Origin: an uncultured Collinsella sp.
Lineage (GTDB): Bacteria; Actinomycetota; Coriobacteriia; Coriobacteriales; Coriobacteriaceae
Direction: 5' to 3'
DNA: 64,000 nt
Assembly: GCA_900545665.1 (NCBI GenBank)
Contig: UQZU01000009.1
Location: forward strand, 1 to 64,000
The notes under the pieces are model-generated. The model saw only the letters and a program-made list of their open reading frames with translations, searched no databases and was not told where the DNA came from. This document shows, piece after piece, positions 45,701 through 53,199 of this stretch (positions are counted from its first letter, which is position 1; the number at the start of each line of letters is the position of its first letter). Position numbers and translations under genes: made by a program.

Positions 45701-45866
45701 GTGAAACCCCGGCTTCCGCCGCATCATGACGGCACAGGTCGAGCTCGGCAAACGTTGGTGCCAGCAACACGGCACGCCCGTGACGGGCAATAAGGTCGGC
45801 AAGCAGCGCCGACTCGGCATCGCTCAAATCCGTGCCGGTATTGGTGGTATAGATTCGAACAGGCAT
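42768..45866 (-). CDS. addB: PD-(D/E)xK nuclease/helicase subunit AddB-like
   Basis: A 1032-aa partner of AddA. The N-terminus has an inactive helicase-like region without a clear Walker A (VLLAPTFAELDLCRHDA), and the C-terminus a RecB-type nuclease domain with GNFVHDVLEHLH and AVVIDYKHRSG. Cysteines at CPLCWF and near the C-terminus (HGRCSYNH) are fewer than the four that bind the iron-sulfur cluster of Bacillus AddB, so cluster binding is doubtful. GGAGG lies just before the ATG. It is first in the addB-addA operon. Confidence 0.85.
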   Translation of the reverse strand: MPVRIYTTNTGTDLSDAESALLADLIARHGRAVLLAPTFAELDLCRHDAAEAGVSLGIDYKTPSSWLRSLWELLGDGRDFVDNLQRQMLFSDMIARRDDADLQPLSCGQGTVRMLARMARDVLPGVAGTGAERCGGNNCQPEPKSDAEARVFELLRAYASGLDRRDMVEPCEAADIMAGALTDSLPACTRAVCVRGVTSFTYSLLELLSAVANNGGEVVVLLAREQAAMREELATALDARGVLFEVAPLDEDAGAPATAPKSVVRPAFVEVAGPHARARVYADVIDKMVKAHKESNVNDAASAPADPVRVLVVSARAPQLFGELAARLAARHVAAETTEFTAFSQSIVGRQFTALANLIERMKAADEGAASKTEWWPALELTDWIYSPLSGADAASARTFDKNMRLSRSKTTAGVKSLLQSVQGQIRGARKAASDENWFKNVPCVVSDVFQALWRDKPVTALKAMLAAAEALPDRAFGGLDGQARRQAETALLRHAIDILMNEARVLDVSQTATVPVLDGVRTKVDKRSAAYDYETYEVDRTPRAQVRFVSLADASVLRPGGYDAVLFADVDLDSYPLSHEEGPLATLTAELRRDGVSLEPAALLRVRFGRAMQAASGPVALARVTHDRQARECYPAAVWTELRAHAEAAGAAKPTRVGEGDIIADFDPAAGEGLRRERVTCEAPQHLSDEAIPYLVLRRRDGEGEDAPLVPRLTSASQIEAYSTCPLCWFVSYRVKPQSIDAGFGNMEKGNFVHDVLEHLHARLPQEGMERVTPENLPRAQELLREVFDETLAEHASKRGNEGPLVPLSPVEERQVAEILPQLEGVLAYEAEALTPFAPRYLEFAFNDLKVEYAGWPLGGRIDRVDVDAENRAVVIDYKHRSGVEEFKLADPTVRDEESGEAPIDDPRWLPTHTQTLIYAQAMRRALDLDTRAALYFSTKGGKPALRGAASAELLEEERGDGRIPGLKKGFPGEGGNMDFDALLDRVEAGIAERLRELEAGNVAAVDPASTKAAHGRCSYNHEGTFVRRGV

Positions 45867-45995
45867 GGTCCTCCGCTCAAACCGTTCGCAATAATCAATG
45901 CATCCATCCTACCCGCCCAAGCGGACACATTGCCACCGCAGTTCCATCTTTTGGTACAAAGCAACCTGAACCCAACGCACCAGCCGATTGCAGGC

Positions 45996-46025
45996 ATATA
46001 AAAACCGCCCCCGGAGGGACGGTTC
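45996..46025 (-). terminator. Terminator of yerC
   Basis: AACCGCCCCC (46003-46012) pairs with GGGACGGTT (46016-46024) with one wobble; the minus-strand tail is TTTTTATAT. Confidence 0.8.
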
Positions 46026-46050
46026 TTCGTAATTCAATGTTGTCGCTGGC

Positions 46051-46350
46051 CTACTCGCCATCCTCCAACTTAATGAGGATCTTGCGGTAGCCACCGTACT
46101 CGCCGTTCAGCGCCTTTGAAACGCGGCTCACCGTGGTGGACGAAGCGCCGGTACGGGCCTGAACCTCAACATAAGGCTCGCCCTCGTCCAAATAGCGCGC
46201 AACCTGCAAACGCTGAGAAAGGTCGCAAATCTCGCGCGGCGTACAGATATCGGTCAAAAACGCTTGGATATCCTTCTCGTCATCCAAAAGACTAAATGCG
46301 TGGACCAGCTGCTTGACATCAGGCTTGTCAAACATGTTCTCGATATTCAT
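46051..46350 (-). CDS. YerC/YecD family TrpR-related protein
   Basis: A 99-aa member of the YerC/YecD (TrpR-like) family. The core DICTPREICDLSQRLQVARYL and the helix-turn-helix TGASSTTVSRVSKALNG are clear and the length is standard. The family folds like Trp repressor and is assumed to bind DNA; the ligand and targets are not known. GGTGAT lies close to the ATG. It is monocistronic, with its own terminator. Confidence 0.9.
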   Translation of the reverse strand: MNIENMFDKPDVKQLVHAFSLLDDEKDIQAFLTDICTPREICDLSQRLQVARYLDEGEPYVEVQARTGASSTTVSRVSKALNGEYGGYRKILIKLEDGE

Positions 46351-46455
46351 CGATCACCGCCAAACCCGCCAAAAGGCATCGAAGTTGATACTGACATCGG
46401 GCATCGTTCGCCCGTTCTATGCAATAGGGCAACGCCTGTGGCTTTTGCCCGTAGC

Positions 46456-46464
46456 AGTGTAGCA
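46456..46464 (-). promoter_or_regulatory. Extended -10 promoter of yerC
   Basis: TGC-TACACT on the minus strand, about 105 bp before yerC. The rest of the 324-bp gap 46351-46674 has no gene and no other structure I can support, except a possible -10 (GACAAT near 46568) for the plus-strand gene. Confidence 0.4.
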
Positions 46465-46674
46465 CACCACCAAACTAAAGCGACTAGACTCTCTGCCAGC
46501 GGCGCGTTTTTCAGGACGAACGCCGTTTAGAAACCGTATGCGCACGTAAGCTCCACGAATATTTGAGACAATGGGCGCCCAAACACCGCGGCGCGCCCGC
46601 GCAACCATCCAGGTCGCCGCCGCAAGCCGCTTCACGCGACGCCAGCAACCCCGGCGCAAGAAAGGATTCACGCC

Positions 46675-47040
46675 ATGCGCTTTATGCTTAACTGGCTCTT
46701 CACCTCGATCGCCATCGCGATCGCCACGTTCCTCGTCCCCGGTATCCAACCCTTCGGCTTTGCCGAGACCTGGGTCTGCTTTGCCTTTGTGGGACTGTTC
46801 CTGAACATTGTCGATTCGCTCGTCAAGCCGTTCCTGACCGTCATCTCACTGCCGCTCACTATTATTACGCTTGGTGTTTTTCAGCTCGTAGTCAACAGCT
46901 TTATGCTCGAGCTGGCCAGCTACCTGTCGGTCAATCTGCTGGGCGCGGGCATCTCCATCGCCAGCTTTGGATCGGCCTTTATGGGCAGTATCCTGGTATC
47001 CATCACGCGCAGCATCCTCGACAGCATCGCCGAGGACTAA
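46675..47040 (+). CDS. Phage-holin superfamily IV (DUF360) membrane protein
   Basis: A 121-aa hydrophobic protein with four predicted membrane helices (about residues 4-22, 28-48, 55-80, 88-112). The NIVDSLVKPFLTVISLPLTIITLG stretch is typical of the mycobacterial-type four-helix holin superfamily IV, a family common in chromosomes and not by itself a phage sign. Its cellular role is unknown. GAAAGG lies before the ATG. No lysis or phage gene is nearby. Confidence 0.8.
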   Translation: MRFMLNWLFTSIAIAIATFLVPGIQPFGFAETWVCFAFVGLFLNIVDSLVKPFLTVISLPLTIITLGVFQLVVNSFMLELASYLSVNLLGAGISIASFGSAFMGSILVSITRSILDSIAED

Positions 47041-47080
47041 AACGGCCATTCCGGCCGTGCCCGTCTCAACAGCCCAAAAC

Positions 47081-47120
47081 GAAGGCCGCCCATCGCAAAA
47101 ATGGGCGGCCTTCTTATTTG
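47081..47120 (+). terminator. Terminator after the DUF360 gene
   Basis: GAAGGCCGCCCAT (47081-47093) pairs perfectly with 47101-47113; a TTATTTG tail follows. Confidence 0.85.
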
Positions 47121-47147
47121 TCAAGTCTCAAAGGGCGAGAGAATCTA

Positions 47148-47172
47148 CCATTTCTACCCCGTCCCCAAATGG
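47148..47172. repeat. Small hairpin with CCCCGTCCCC loop
   Basis: CCATTT (47148-47153) and AAATGG (47167-47172) enclose CTACCCCGTCCCC, the complement of the GGGACGGGG loop core found elsewhere. It follows the rrf2 stop. Confidence 0.5.
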
Positions 47173-47182
47173 CAGGTGTGGG

Positions 47183-47611
47183 TTAGATGACGTAGTCGTA
47201 GCCATGGTTGGGAGCGACAAGTTGATCAAGCGTCACACCGTCGAGGTAGTCGTTGATGAGCTTGTCCAGGTTCTTCCACACGTCGAGCGTGGGGCACTCA
47301 TCCGAACGCGAGCAGCCCTTGCAGTCGCCATCCAGACAGGCGACCGGCGCCAGACTGCCCTCGGTCAGGCGCAAGATCTCGCCCACCGTGTACTGCTCGG
47401 GCGGGCGCGTGAGCACATAGCCGCCGCCCTTGCCACGCATACCCGAAAGCATGTTGGCGCGCACGAGCGTAGCCAAAATGTTCTCGAGATATTTCTCGGA
47501 AATCCCCTGTCGCGCCGCGATCTCTTTGAGCGGGATGCGACCGGCTGCCTGGTGCTCGGCCAGATCGACCATAACGCGCAGGGCATATCTGCCCTTAGTA
47601 GAAACCAACAT
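47183..47611 (-). CDS. Rrf2 family regulator with cysteine cluster
   Basis: A 142-aa Rrf2-type winged-helix regulator. The DNA-binding part is MLVSTKGRYALRVMVDLAE plus IAARQGISEKYLENILATL; the RGKGGGYVLTRPP wing follows. Four cysteines (C92, C97, C100, C106 in ACLDGDCKGC...DEC) lie where IscR binds its Fe-S cluster, so redox or iron-sulfur sensing is likely. It is divergent from cysK, which points to an IscR- or CymR-like control of cysteine synthesis. It ends in a cysteine-free tail. Confidence 0.9.
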   Translation of the reverse strand: MLVSTKGRYALRVMVDLAEHQAAGRIPLKEIAARQGISEKYLENILATLVRANMLSGMRGKGGGYVLTRPPEQYTVGEILRLTEGSLAPVACLDGDCKGCSRSDECPTLDVWKNLDKLINDYLDGVTLDQLVAPNHGYDYVI

Positions 47612-47728
47612 GTATAGTGCTGCCTTTCGGTTATTTAGTCCGTAGAAATTCTAGCCGAAATATTGGTTTTGAAAATACCCGTTCCGGTCAAGATGGTTAA
47701 TCGACTCGTAATAATCTTCTATTTCCTA

Positions 47729-47757
47729 TTGCGTTACTAGGCTTTACTGTCTACTAT
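47729..47757 (+). promoter_or_regulatory. Promoter of cysK
   Basis: TTGCGT (47729-47734), a 17-bp spacer and TACTAT (47752-47757). Transcription would begin near 47764, leaving a leader of about 100 nt. Confidence 0.5.
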
Positions 47758-47766
47758 GCTTGCCAA

Positions 47767-47836
47767 CAGCAAAACGAACAACCCATAAGGTTTGTGGGTT
47801 TCGCTGCTACACACACCGTAAAACCACACGGTATCC
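47767..47836 (+). promoter_or_regulatory. Structured leader / operator region of cysK
   Basis: The leader can form a multi-step hairpin (AGCA/TGCT, CGA/TCG and AACCCA/TGGGTT, about 47767-47812). A second dyad, ACCGT/ACGGT, follows about 47817-47833. Either could be the binding site of the divergent Rrf2 protein or an attenuator. It has no riboswitch family I recognise. Confidence 0.4.
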
Positions 47837-47864
47837 AGTCATTTGAACACTTTGGAGGTTCACC

Positions 47865-48803
47865 ATGAGCAATGTTTACACGTCCATCGATCAGCTTATC
47901 GGCCACACTCCGCTTCTGGAGCTCACTCACTTTGAGGCCGATGAGGACCTCAAGGCCCGCGTGCTCGTCAAGCTGGAATACTTCAACCCCGCCGGCTCCG
48001 TCAAAGACCGCGTCGCCAAGAACATGATCGACGAGGCCGAGAAGTCCGGCAAGCTCGTGCGCGGCGGCGACTACACCATCATCGAGCCCACGAGTGGCAA
48101 CACCGGCGTCGGCATCGCCTCGGTGGCGGCGGCTCGCGGCTACAAGGTGATCATCACCATGCCCGAGACTATGTCCGTCGAACGCCGCAAGCTTATGCAG
48201 GCATATGGCGCACAGCTCGTGCTCACCGACGGTTCCAAGGGCATGAAGGGCGCCATCGCCAAGGCCGAGGAACTGCAGAAGGAGACGCCAAACAGCATCA
48301 TCGCCGGCCAGTTTGTGAACCCCGCCAACCCCGCCATCCACAAGGCCACGACCGGCCCCGAGATCTGGGATGACACCGACGGCGAGGTCGACATCTTCGT
48401 CGCCGGCGTTGGAACCGGCGGCACCGTGACCGGCGTGGGTGAGTTCCTTAAGGAGCAGAACCCCGAAATCAAGGTCGTCGCCGTCGAGCCCGCCACTTCC
48501 CCGGTGCTCTCCAAGGGCCAAGCCGGCCCGCACAAGATCCAGGGTATCGGCGCCGGTTTTGTGCCCGACGTCCTCGACACCCAGGTCTATGACGAGATCA
48601 TCCCCGTCGAGAACGACGACGCCTTTGCGACCGGCCGCGCCGTGGGCCACAAGGAGGGCGTGCTCGTGGGCATTTCGTCCGGCGCCGCCGTGTGGGCCGC
48701 GCTGCAGCTGGCCAAGCGCCCCGAGAACGAGGGCAAGACCATCGTGGCCCTGCTTGCCGACACCGGCGAGCGCTACCTGTCCACGGCGCTCTTCCAGGAC
48801 TAG
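47865..48803 (+). CDS. cysK: Cysteine synthase A (O-acetylserine sulfhydrylase)
   Basis: A 312-aa PLP enzyme that makes cysteine from O-acetylserine and sulfide. The PLP lysine is K47 in NPAGSVKDR; the substrate loop TSGNTGVG, the [10 protein letters not shown] phosphate-binding loop and the GISSGAA end motif are present. TTTGGAGG lies before the ATG. It is divergent from an Rrf2 regulator, so it is likely controlled by sulfur or iron-sulfur status, and is followed by mnmA, a sulfur-transfer tRNA enzyme. Confidence 0.96.
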   Translation: MSNVYTSIDQLIGHTPLLELTHFEADEDLKARVLVKLEYFNPAGSVKDRVAKNMIDEAEKSGKLVRGGDYTIIEPTSGNTGVGIASVAAARGYKVIITMPETMSVERRKLMQAYGAQLVLTDGSKGMKGAIAKAEELQKETPNSIIAGQFVNPANPAIHKATTGPEIWDDTDGEVDIFVAGVGTGGTVTGVGEFLKEQNPEIKVVAVEPATSPVLSKGQAGPHKIQGIGAGFVPDVLDTQVYDEIIPVENDDAFATGRAVGHKEGVLVGISSGAAVWAALQLAKRPENEGKTIVALLADTGERYLSTALFQD

Positions 48804-48903
48804 GGCCTGTCGCCCATAGGTTGAGCCCACGGACGAGCCGGTCTCCTCTCTCCCGGCAGTCTGAGCCCATCCAATCAGGGTGTCCCACGAGACGCCCGAA
48901 CTT

Positions 48904-48911
48904 GCTACAAT
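48904..48911 (+). promoter_or_regulatory. Extended -10 box (TGC-less TACAAT) before mnmA
   Basis: TTGCTACAAT gives a TG-C-TACAAT extended -10 box (about 48903-48911). Transcription would begin almost exactly at the following hairpin. No -35 is seen. Confidence 0.4.
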
Positions 48912-48915
48912 GTCT

Positions 48916-48954
48916 GCGGCGCGGAACCAGCCTCCCGCGCCGCTTTTCTTTTTT
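48916..48954 (+). terminator. Strong terminator between cysK and mnmA
   Basis: GCGGCGCGG (48916-48924) pairs perfectly with CCGCGCCGC (48935-48943) and is followed by TTTTCTTTTTT. It ends cysK and lies only 30 bp before mnmA. Confidence 0.9.
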
Positions 48955-48983
48955 GGCCACATGCCACCAAGGAGAACCTCCCC

Positions 48984-50084
48984 ATGCACAACAAGCGCGT
49001 GCTCGTCGCTATGAGCGGCGGCGTCGATTCCAGCGTGACCGCGTACCTGCTCAAAAGCCAGGGCTACGAATGCGTCGGCGCCACCATGCGCCTCACCTGC
49101 CCCGCGCCCGATCCCGCCACGGGCATGAGTAAGGTCGACCGCGACATCGCCGATGCGAAGGCCGTCGCCGAGCGTCTGGGGATACCCCACCATGTGCTCG
49201 ACTTGCAGCAGACCTTCGACCACAGCGTTATCGAGCGCTTTGTGAACGCCTACCAGGAGGGGCTGACGCCCAACCCGTGCATCATCTGCAACCGCCACAT
49301 AAAGTTTGGCGCGTTGCTCGGTGCGGCGCTGGACATGGGCTGCGACTACATCGCAACGGGTCATTACGCCAAAACAAGCCAGACAGTAGACGGCACCTGG
49401 CAGCTGCATCGCGGCGAAGATCCCAAAAAGGACCAGAGCTACTTTTTATATTCGCTTACGCAGGAGCGCCTGGCGCACACGATCTTTCCGCTGGCAGGCC
49501 TAGACAAAGAGCGCGACGTGCGCCGCATAGCCGCCGAGCAAGGCTTTACCAACGCCCAGAAGGCCGAAAGCGAGGACATCTGCTTTATTCCAGACGGTGA
49601 CTACGCGGGCTATATCGAGCGCCGCTGCGGACATCCCGCTGCACCGGGCGACATTGTGTGGCGCGACGGCAGCGTGGTCGGACGCCATAACGGCGCGTTG
49701 CGCTATACCATCGGCCAGCGCAAGGGCTTGGGCGTCGCGATGGCGCATCCCGTGTATGTGACGGGCGTCGATGCCGCCAACAACACCGTGCATCTGGGCG
49801 AGGCCGAGGACCTAACGGCCACAGCACTCACGGCCGACGACTGGATCTGGAGCGCCCCTGCCGACCGCATGGAGGCAGAACTCGATGCCGGCGGCATTCG
49901 CGTGGGCGCCAAGTACCGTTACCGTCAGAAAGACCAAGCAGCGACCCTTACGCGCGGCGAAGACGGGCAAATGCTGCTGACTTTTGACGAGCCGCAGCGA
50001 GCCATCGCCCCCGGCCAGGCCGTTGTAGTCTACCACGGCGACATCGTCCTCGGCGGCGGCACGGTGACCGGCGCGCTTAAGTAG
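48984..50084 (+). CDS. mnmA: tRNA-specific 2-thiouridylase MnmA
   Basis: A 366-aa ATP-dependent enzyme that puts sulfur on U34 of Lys/Glu/Gln tRNAs. The PP-loop SGGVDSS (11-17), the catalytic cysteines in TPNPCIICN and around ESEDICFI, the tRNA-binding region FGALLGAALDMGCDYIATGHYA and the C-terminal barrel (YRQKDQAATL) all fit. AAGGAG precedes the ATG. Upstream sits a strong terminator, so it must have its own promoter or partial readthrough from cysK. Confidence 0.96.
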   Translation: MHNKRVLVAMSGGVDSSVTAYLLKSQGYECVGATMRLTCPAPDPATGMSKVDRDIADAKAVAERLGIPHHVLDLQQTFDHSVIERFVNAYQEGLTPNPCIICNRHIKFGALLGAALDMGCDYIATGHYAKTSQTVDGTWQLHRGEDPKKDQSYFLYSLTQERLAHTIFPLAGLDKERDVRRIAAEQGFTNAQKAESEDICFIPDGDYAGYIERRCGHPAAPGDIVWRDGSVVGRHNGALRYTIGQRKGLGVAMAHPVYVTGVDAANNTVHLGEAEDLTATALTADDWIWSAPADRMEAELDAGGIRVGAKYRYRQKDQAATLTRGEDGQMLLTFDEPQRAIAPGQAVVVYHGDIVLGGGTVTGALK

Positions 50085-50102
50085 CCCCATCCCCTTCATA
50101 AA

Positions 50103-50165
50103 TTGCGGTGAAATAGGGACTGTTTAAGCGTTTAAAACCGCCAAACAGTCCCTATTTCACCGCAA
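50103..50165. repeat. 23-bp perfect inverted repeat (TTGCGGTG family)
   Basis: The arm at 50103-50125 (begins TTGCGGTGAAATAGGGACTG) is mirrored exactly at 50143-50165 around 17 nt. It lies between two convergent genes, mnmA and the M42 peptidase, and could act as a two-way terminator although it has no T-run. Confidence 0.85.
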
Positions 50166-50220
50166 CTTAGAGAGGACGGCCTCGGTCGGTACTGCCGTAT
50201 CAGCCGAGGCCGCTGCATCG

Positions 50221-51264
50221 CTAGCGCTGTACGTAGGCGCGGACGAGCTCGAAGGTGTTGCGCACGCCGTCCATGTGGCTACGCTCGTAGTTGTGGCTCG
50301 CATACACGCCGGGGCCGATCAGACCATGGCGAATGTCGTAGCCGGCAGAGAGCGTGGCTTCGACGTCCGAACCGTAATGCGGATACACGTCGATAGCGTA
50401 ATCGAGCTCAAGCTCGCGCGCGATATTGGATAGCGCCGTCACCAGGTCGTAGTTGTACGGACCGCCCGAATCCTTGGCGCAGATCGACACCATGTGCTCG
50501 GTGCAGCCTAGGTCGTCGCCCACGCAGCCCATGTCAACGCTGATCATCTCGCGCGTGTCGGCCGGCACGAAGGCGCCGCCGTGGCCCACCTCCTCGTACA
50601 CGGTAAAGAGCAGCGAAACCTTACGCGAAAGCGTCACCTCGCCAGCGGCGACGGCACGCGCCAAGCCCAACAAAATGGCGGCCGATAGCTTGTCATCCAG
50701 GAAGCGGCTCTTAATGTAGCCGCTCTCCGTCACCGTCGTGCGAGGATCCATAGCGATGATGTCGCCGGTCTGAATACCCAGCTCGAGCACATCGTCCTTG
50801 CTGTCGACGTTCTCGTCGAGCAAGATCTCCATGTTCTTCTCGATGGTCTTGACCGGCTCGTCGGCCACGTGCGCCGAAGGCTCGGTGTTAAGAACCACGC
50901 CCGTGTAGACATTGCCGTCGCGCGTGTAGACGGTGCAGTTCTCGCCATCGGCCGTAGACCACTGATGCCCACCGAGCGTCGTGGGGCGCAGGCGGCCATT
51001 GTCCTTAATGGAACGCACCATGGCGCCTAGGGTATCGACATGGCTCGCCAGTACGAGCGGCTCGCCCTCGCCGCCAAGCTCAACGAGCACGTTACCCTTA
51101 TTAGAACGCTCAGGCCCAAACCCCATATCGCGCAGGGTCTCCATCAGATAATCAGTCGCCGCACGGGTATAGCCGGTAGGGGAGGCAATAGAAGTCAGCG
51201 TCTTAAGCTGTCCTGCGATATAGGAGAGCGTCTCCTCTAGAGAAGCATCAATATTAGAAGTCAT
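50221..51264 (-). CDS. M42 family metallo-aminopeptidase
   Basis: A 347-aa M42 (glutamyl/tetrahedral aminopeptidase-type) enzyme with a binuclear metal site. Ligands and catalytic residues are in ASHVDTLG, SRFLDDKLSAA, YEEVGHGG, SVDMG and SHNYERSHMDG, in this order. It trims peptides from the N-terminus in the cytosol. The ATG at 51264 is preferred because AAGG lies six bases before it, while the in-frame ATG at 51270 has none. It converges with mnmA across an inverted repeat. Confidence 0.9.
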   Translation of the reverse strand: MTSNIDASLEETLSYIAGQLKTLTSIASPTGYTRAATDYLMETLRDMGFGPERSNKGNVLVELGGEGEPLVLASHVDTLGAMVRSIKDNGRLRPTTLGGHQWSTADGENCTVYTRDGNVYTGVVLNTEPSAHVADEPVKTIEKNMEILLDENVDSKDDVLELGIQTGDIIAMDPRTTVTESGYIKSRFLDDKLSAAILLGLARAVAAGEVTLSRKVSLLFTVYEEVGHGGAFVPADTREMISVDMGCVGDDLGCTEHMVSICAKDSGGPYNYDLVTALSNIARELELDYAIDVYPHYGSDVEATLSAGYDIRHGLIGPGVYASHNYERSHMDGVRNTFELVRAYVQR

Positions 51265-51473
51265 ATGCATCCTTCCAAGTAAAACTAAGACCGAGTCCCG
51301 ATTTTAACCGTTCTGCACGTGCAATGCCCCAGGAGCCGAGCCGCCTCCAGACGTCCCCGCACCGGTTTTGTGCACGTGCACGGTTTACAATCTCAATCTT
51401 GCATAAATCCTATTGGTATTTGCATAGAAATGAGGCATCTTTTTGCTTCGTCTCAGGGTGCCCCACCTTGGAC

Positions 51474-51498
51474 CGTGCAAAAAACGGAGTATTCAGCA
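51474..51498 (+). repeat. CGTGCA-N6-GGAGTATTCA motif, copy 1
   Basis: CGTGCAAAAAACGGAGTATTC followed by AGCA. It matches the reverse-complementary copy at 51685-51709 except for the six-base spacer and one further base. Confidence 0.6.
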
Positions 51499-51684
51499 CC
51501 GTGGGCCCCAACGGCCCCATCACGAACGACAAAACGACGCGGTTACAGCAGTGTTGCAGGTCGTCGCAAAGCAGAAACTCAGTAACAACCCCCTCCACTC
51601 ATCGATAGCCCGCCCACAATGGCTGTCGATGGGCGCCTGCGGATCACTACCGCCCATTCACAACGTTATGCATTTTTAAGAGCT

Positions 51685-51709
51685 TGTTGAATACTCCCAA
51701 AAATGCACG
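51685..51709 (-). repeat. CGTGCA-N6-GGAGTATTCA motif, copy 2
   Basis: On the minus strand CGTGCATTTTTGGGAGTATT then CAACA. It is also part of a 9-bp dyad, TGCATTTTT/AAAAATGCA, with 51669-51677. Confidence 0.6.
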
Positions 51710-51780
51710 CAGGGAAGTGCACCACCTATCCGCAGCGGGCAGTACGCCTTGGTTTTGTCCGTCTCAGGGCATCGACGCAG

Positions 51781-51815
51781 CACAAAAAGCCCCGCCGTGC
51801 GTAGCACGGCGGGGC
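51781..51815 (-). terminator. Terminator of the FucO-like gene
   Basis: GCCCCGCCGTGC (51789-51800) pairs perfectly with 51804-51815; minus-strand tail TTTTTGTG. Confidence 0.92.
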
Positions 51816-51868
51816 CAGCGGCACGTCAAAAGACCATACACCTACGGGCGAAGGACCACCAAACTGGG

Positions 51869-53035
51869 CTAGGCAGCCGGGCAGATCTTCTTGAAGAGCT
51901 CGATGACGTCGTCGAGCGTTGCCTCGCGCGGGTTACCCGGGAAGCAGGCGTCGGCCATGGCGTCCTTGGCCAGGACCTCGATCTCGTCAGCCTTCATGGC
52001 CTCACAGACGTGCGGGATGTTCACGTCGGCGGAAAGCTGCTTGACGGCGGCGATGGCGGCATCGGCGGCCTCGGCGGTGCTCATGCCCGTGGTGTCAACG
52101 CCCATGGCGACGGCAACCTTGGCCAGGCGCTCAGCGCAAACCGGCTTGTTGAACTCCATGGCGATCGGCAGCAGCATGGCGCAAGCGACGCCGTGCGGGG
52201 TGTCGTAGTGAGCGGACAGGGTGTGAGCCATGGCGTGGTCGATGCCCAGGCCAACATTGGAGAAGCCCATGCCGGCGACATACTGACCAAGAGCCATGCC
52301 CTCACGGCCGGAGCCGGGCTGGCCGGACTTGGCCTCGGCGACGGAGTCGCGCAGGTTCTCGCTGATCAGCTTAATGGCCTCAAAGTGGAACATGTCGGAA
52401 AGCTCCCAGGCGCCCTTGGTGGTGTAGCCCTCGATGGCGTGGGTCAGTGCGTCCATGCCAGTGGAAGCGGTCAGGCCGGCGGGCATGGAGGCCATCATGT
52501 CGGGATCGACGACGGCGACCTCGGGGGCGTCGTTGGTGTCGACGCACACGAACTTGCGGACCTTCTCGGGGTCGGTGATGACGTAGTTGATGGTCACCTC
52601 GGCGGCGGTACCGGCGGTCGTCGGCACAGCGATGGTGAACACGGCGTGGTTCTTAGTGGGAGCAACGCCCTCGAGGCTGCGGACATCGGCGAACTCGGGG
52701 TTGTTGATAATAATGCCGATGGCCTTAGCAGTGTCCATGGAGGAGCCGCCACCGATGGTCACGATAGCGTCAGCCTCGGCGGCCTTGAAGGCCTCGACGC
52801 CGTCCTTGACGTTCTGGATAGTGGGGTTGGGCTTGATCTCGGAGTAGAGGCTCCAGGCGATGCCGGCGGCGTCGAGCTCGTCGGTCACCTTGGCGGTAAC
52901 GCCAAACTTGACCAGATCGGGATCGGAGCAGACGAAGATCTTCTTGTAGCCGCGACGCTGGAGCTCGCCGGGAATCTCCTTGATGGCGCCGGAACCATGA
53001 TAAGAGATGGTATTGAGAACGAAACGATTAGCCAT
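51869..53035 (-). CDS. Iron-containing alcohol dehydrogenase, FucO type
   Basis: A 388-aa group III (Fe-dependent) NAD(P)-alcohol dehydrogenase. The GGGSSMDTAKAIG dinucleotide site, DPDMMASMPAGLTASTGMDALTHAIEGY, and the metal ligands in GIDHAMAHTLSAHYDTPHG match the lactaldehyde reductase/propanediol oxidoreductase branch. Reduction of lactaldehyde or other short aldehydes is likely. GGGAGG lies six bases before the ATG at 53035. Upstream (about 53095-53160) are two palindromes, ACGCTTTT/AAAAGCGT and GTTAAAGC/GTTTCAAC, that resemble LacI-type operators, so it is probably regulated by carbon source. Confidence 0.9.
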   Translation of the reverse strand: MANRFVLNTISYHGSGAIKEIPGELQRRGYKKIFVCSDPDLVKFGVTAKVTDELDAAGIAWSLYSEIKPNPTIQNVKDGVEAFKAAEADAIVTIGGGSSMDTAKAIGIIINNPEFADVRSLEGVAPTKNHAVFTIAVPTTAGTAAEVTINYVITDPEKVRKFVCVDTNDAPEVAVVDPDMMASMPAGLTASTGMDALTHAIEGYTTKGAWELSDMFHFEAIKLISENLRDSVAEAKSGQPGSGREGMALGQYVAGMGFSNVGLGIDHAMAHTLSAHYDTPHGVACAMLLPIAMEFNKPVCAERLAKVAVAMGVDTTGMSTAEAADAAIAAVKQLSADVNIPHVCEAMKADEIEVLAKDAMADACFPGNPREATLDDVIELFKKICPAA

Positions 53036-53094
53036 TGATAGCCTCCCATCGTGTGCGGGGCACCCATTACGCCCCACGCTATGAGTCCCATCCT

Positions 53095-53150
53095 AACGCT
53101 TTTGAAACAAAAAAGCGTGAGAACGTCAAAATTGTTAAAGCGTTTCAACA
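53095..53150 (-). promoter_or_regulatory. LacI-type operator-like dyads before FucO gene
   Basis: ACGCTTTT and AAAAGCGT (53095-53118) form an 8-bp dyad, and GTTAAAGCGTTTCAAC (near 53136-53151) is a second, CG-centred palindrome. The spacing and position fit repressor sites. Confidence 0.45.
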
Positions 53151-53165
53151 GATGATGAAAAATAT

Positions 53166-53194
53166 TGCGGCAAAGGGACAGCCCCTTTGCCGCA
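53166..53194 (-). terminator. Terminator of yoaK-like gene (GGGACAG loop)
   Basis: TGCGGCAAAGGG pairs with CCCTTTGCCGCA (53166-53177 with 53183-53194); minus-strand tail ATATTTTTC. Its loop carries GGGACAG. Confidence 0.8.
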
Positions 53195-53199
53195 TTCGG

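Larger units (their letters stand above)
51265..51780. other. Gene-free region with repeated motifs
   Basis: About 515 bp without a gene. It contains the CGTGCA-N6-GGAGTATTCA repeats, a TGCATTTTT/AAAAATGCA dyad (51669-51677 with 51699-51707), two GCACGTGCA palindromes (near 51311 and 51373) and two CGTCTCAGGG words (about 51449 and 51759). Base composition is lower in GC than the flanking genes. Confidence 0.6.

Noticed and set aside
46675..47040. The holin-like gene as a sign of a prophage
   Set aside because: DUF360 proteins are widespread chromosomal genes and no phage gene is nearby.
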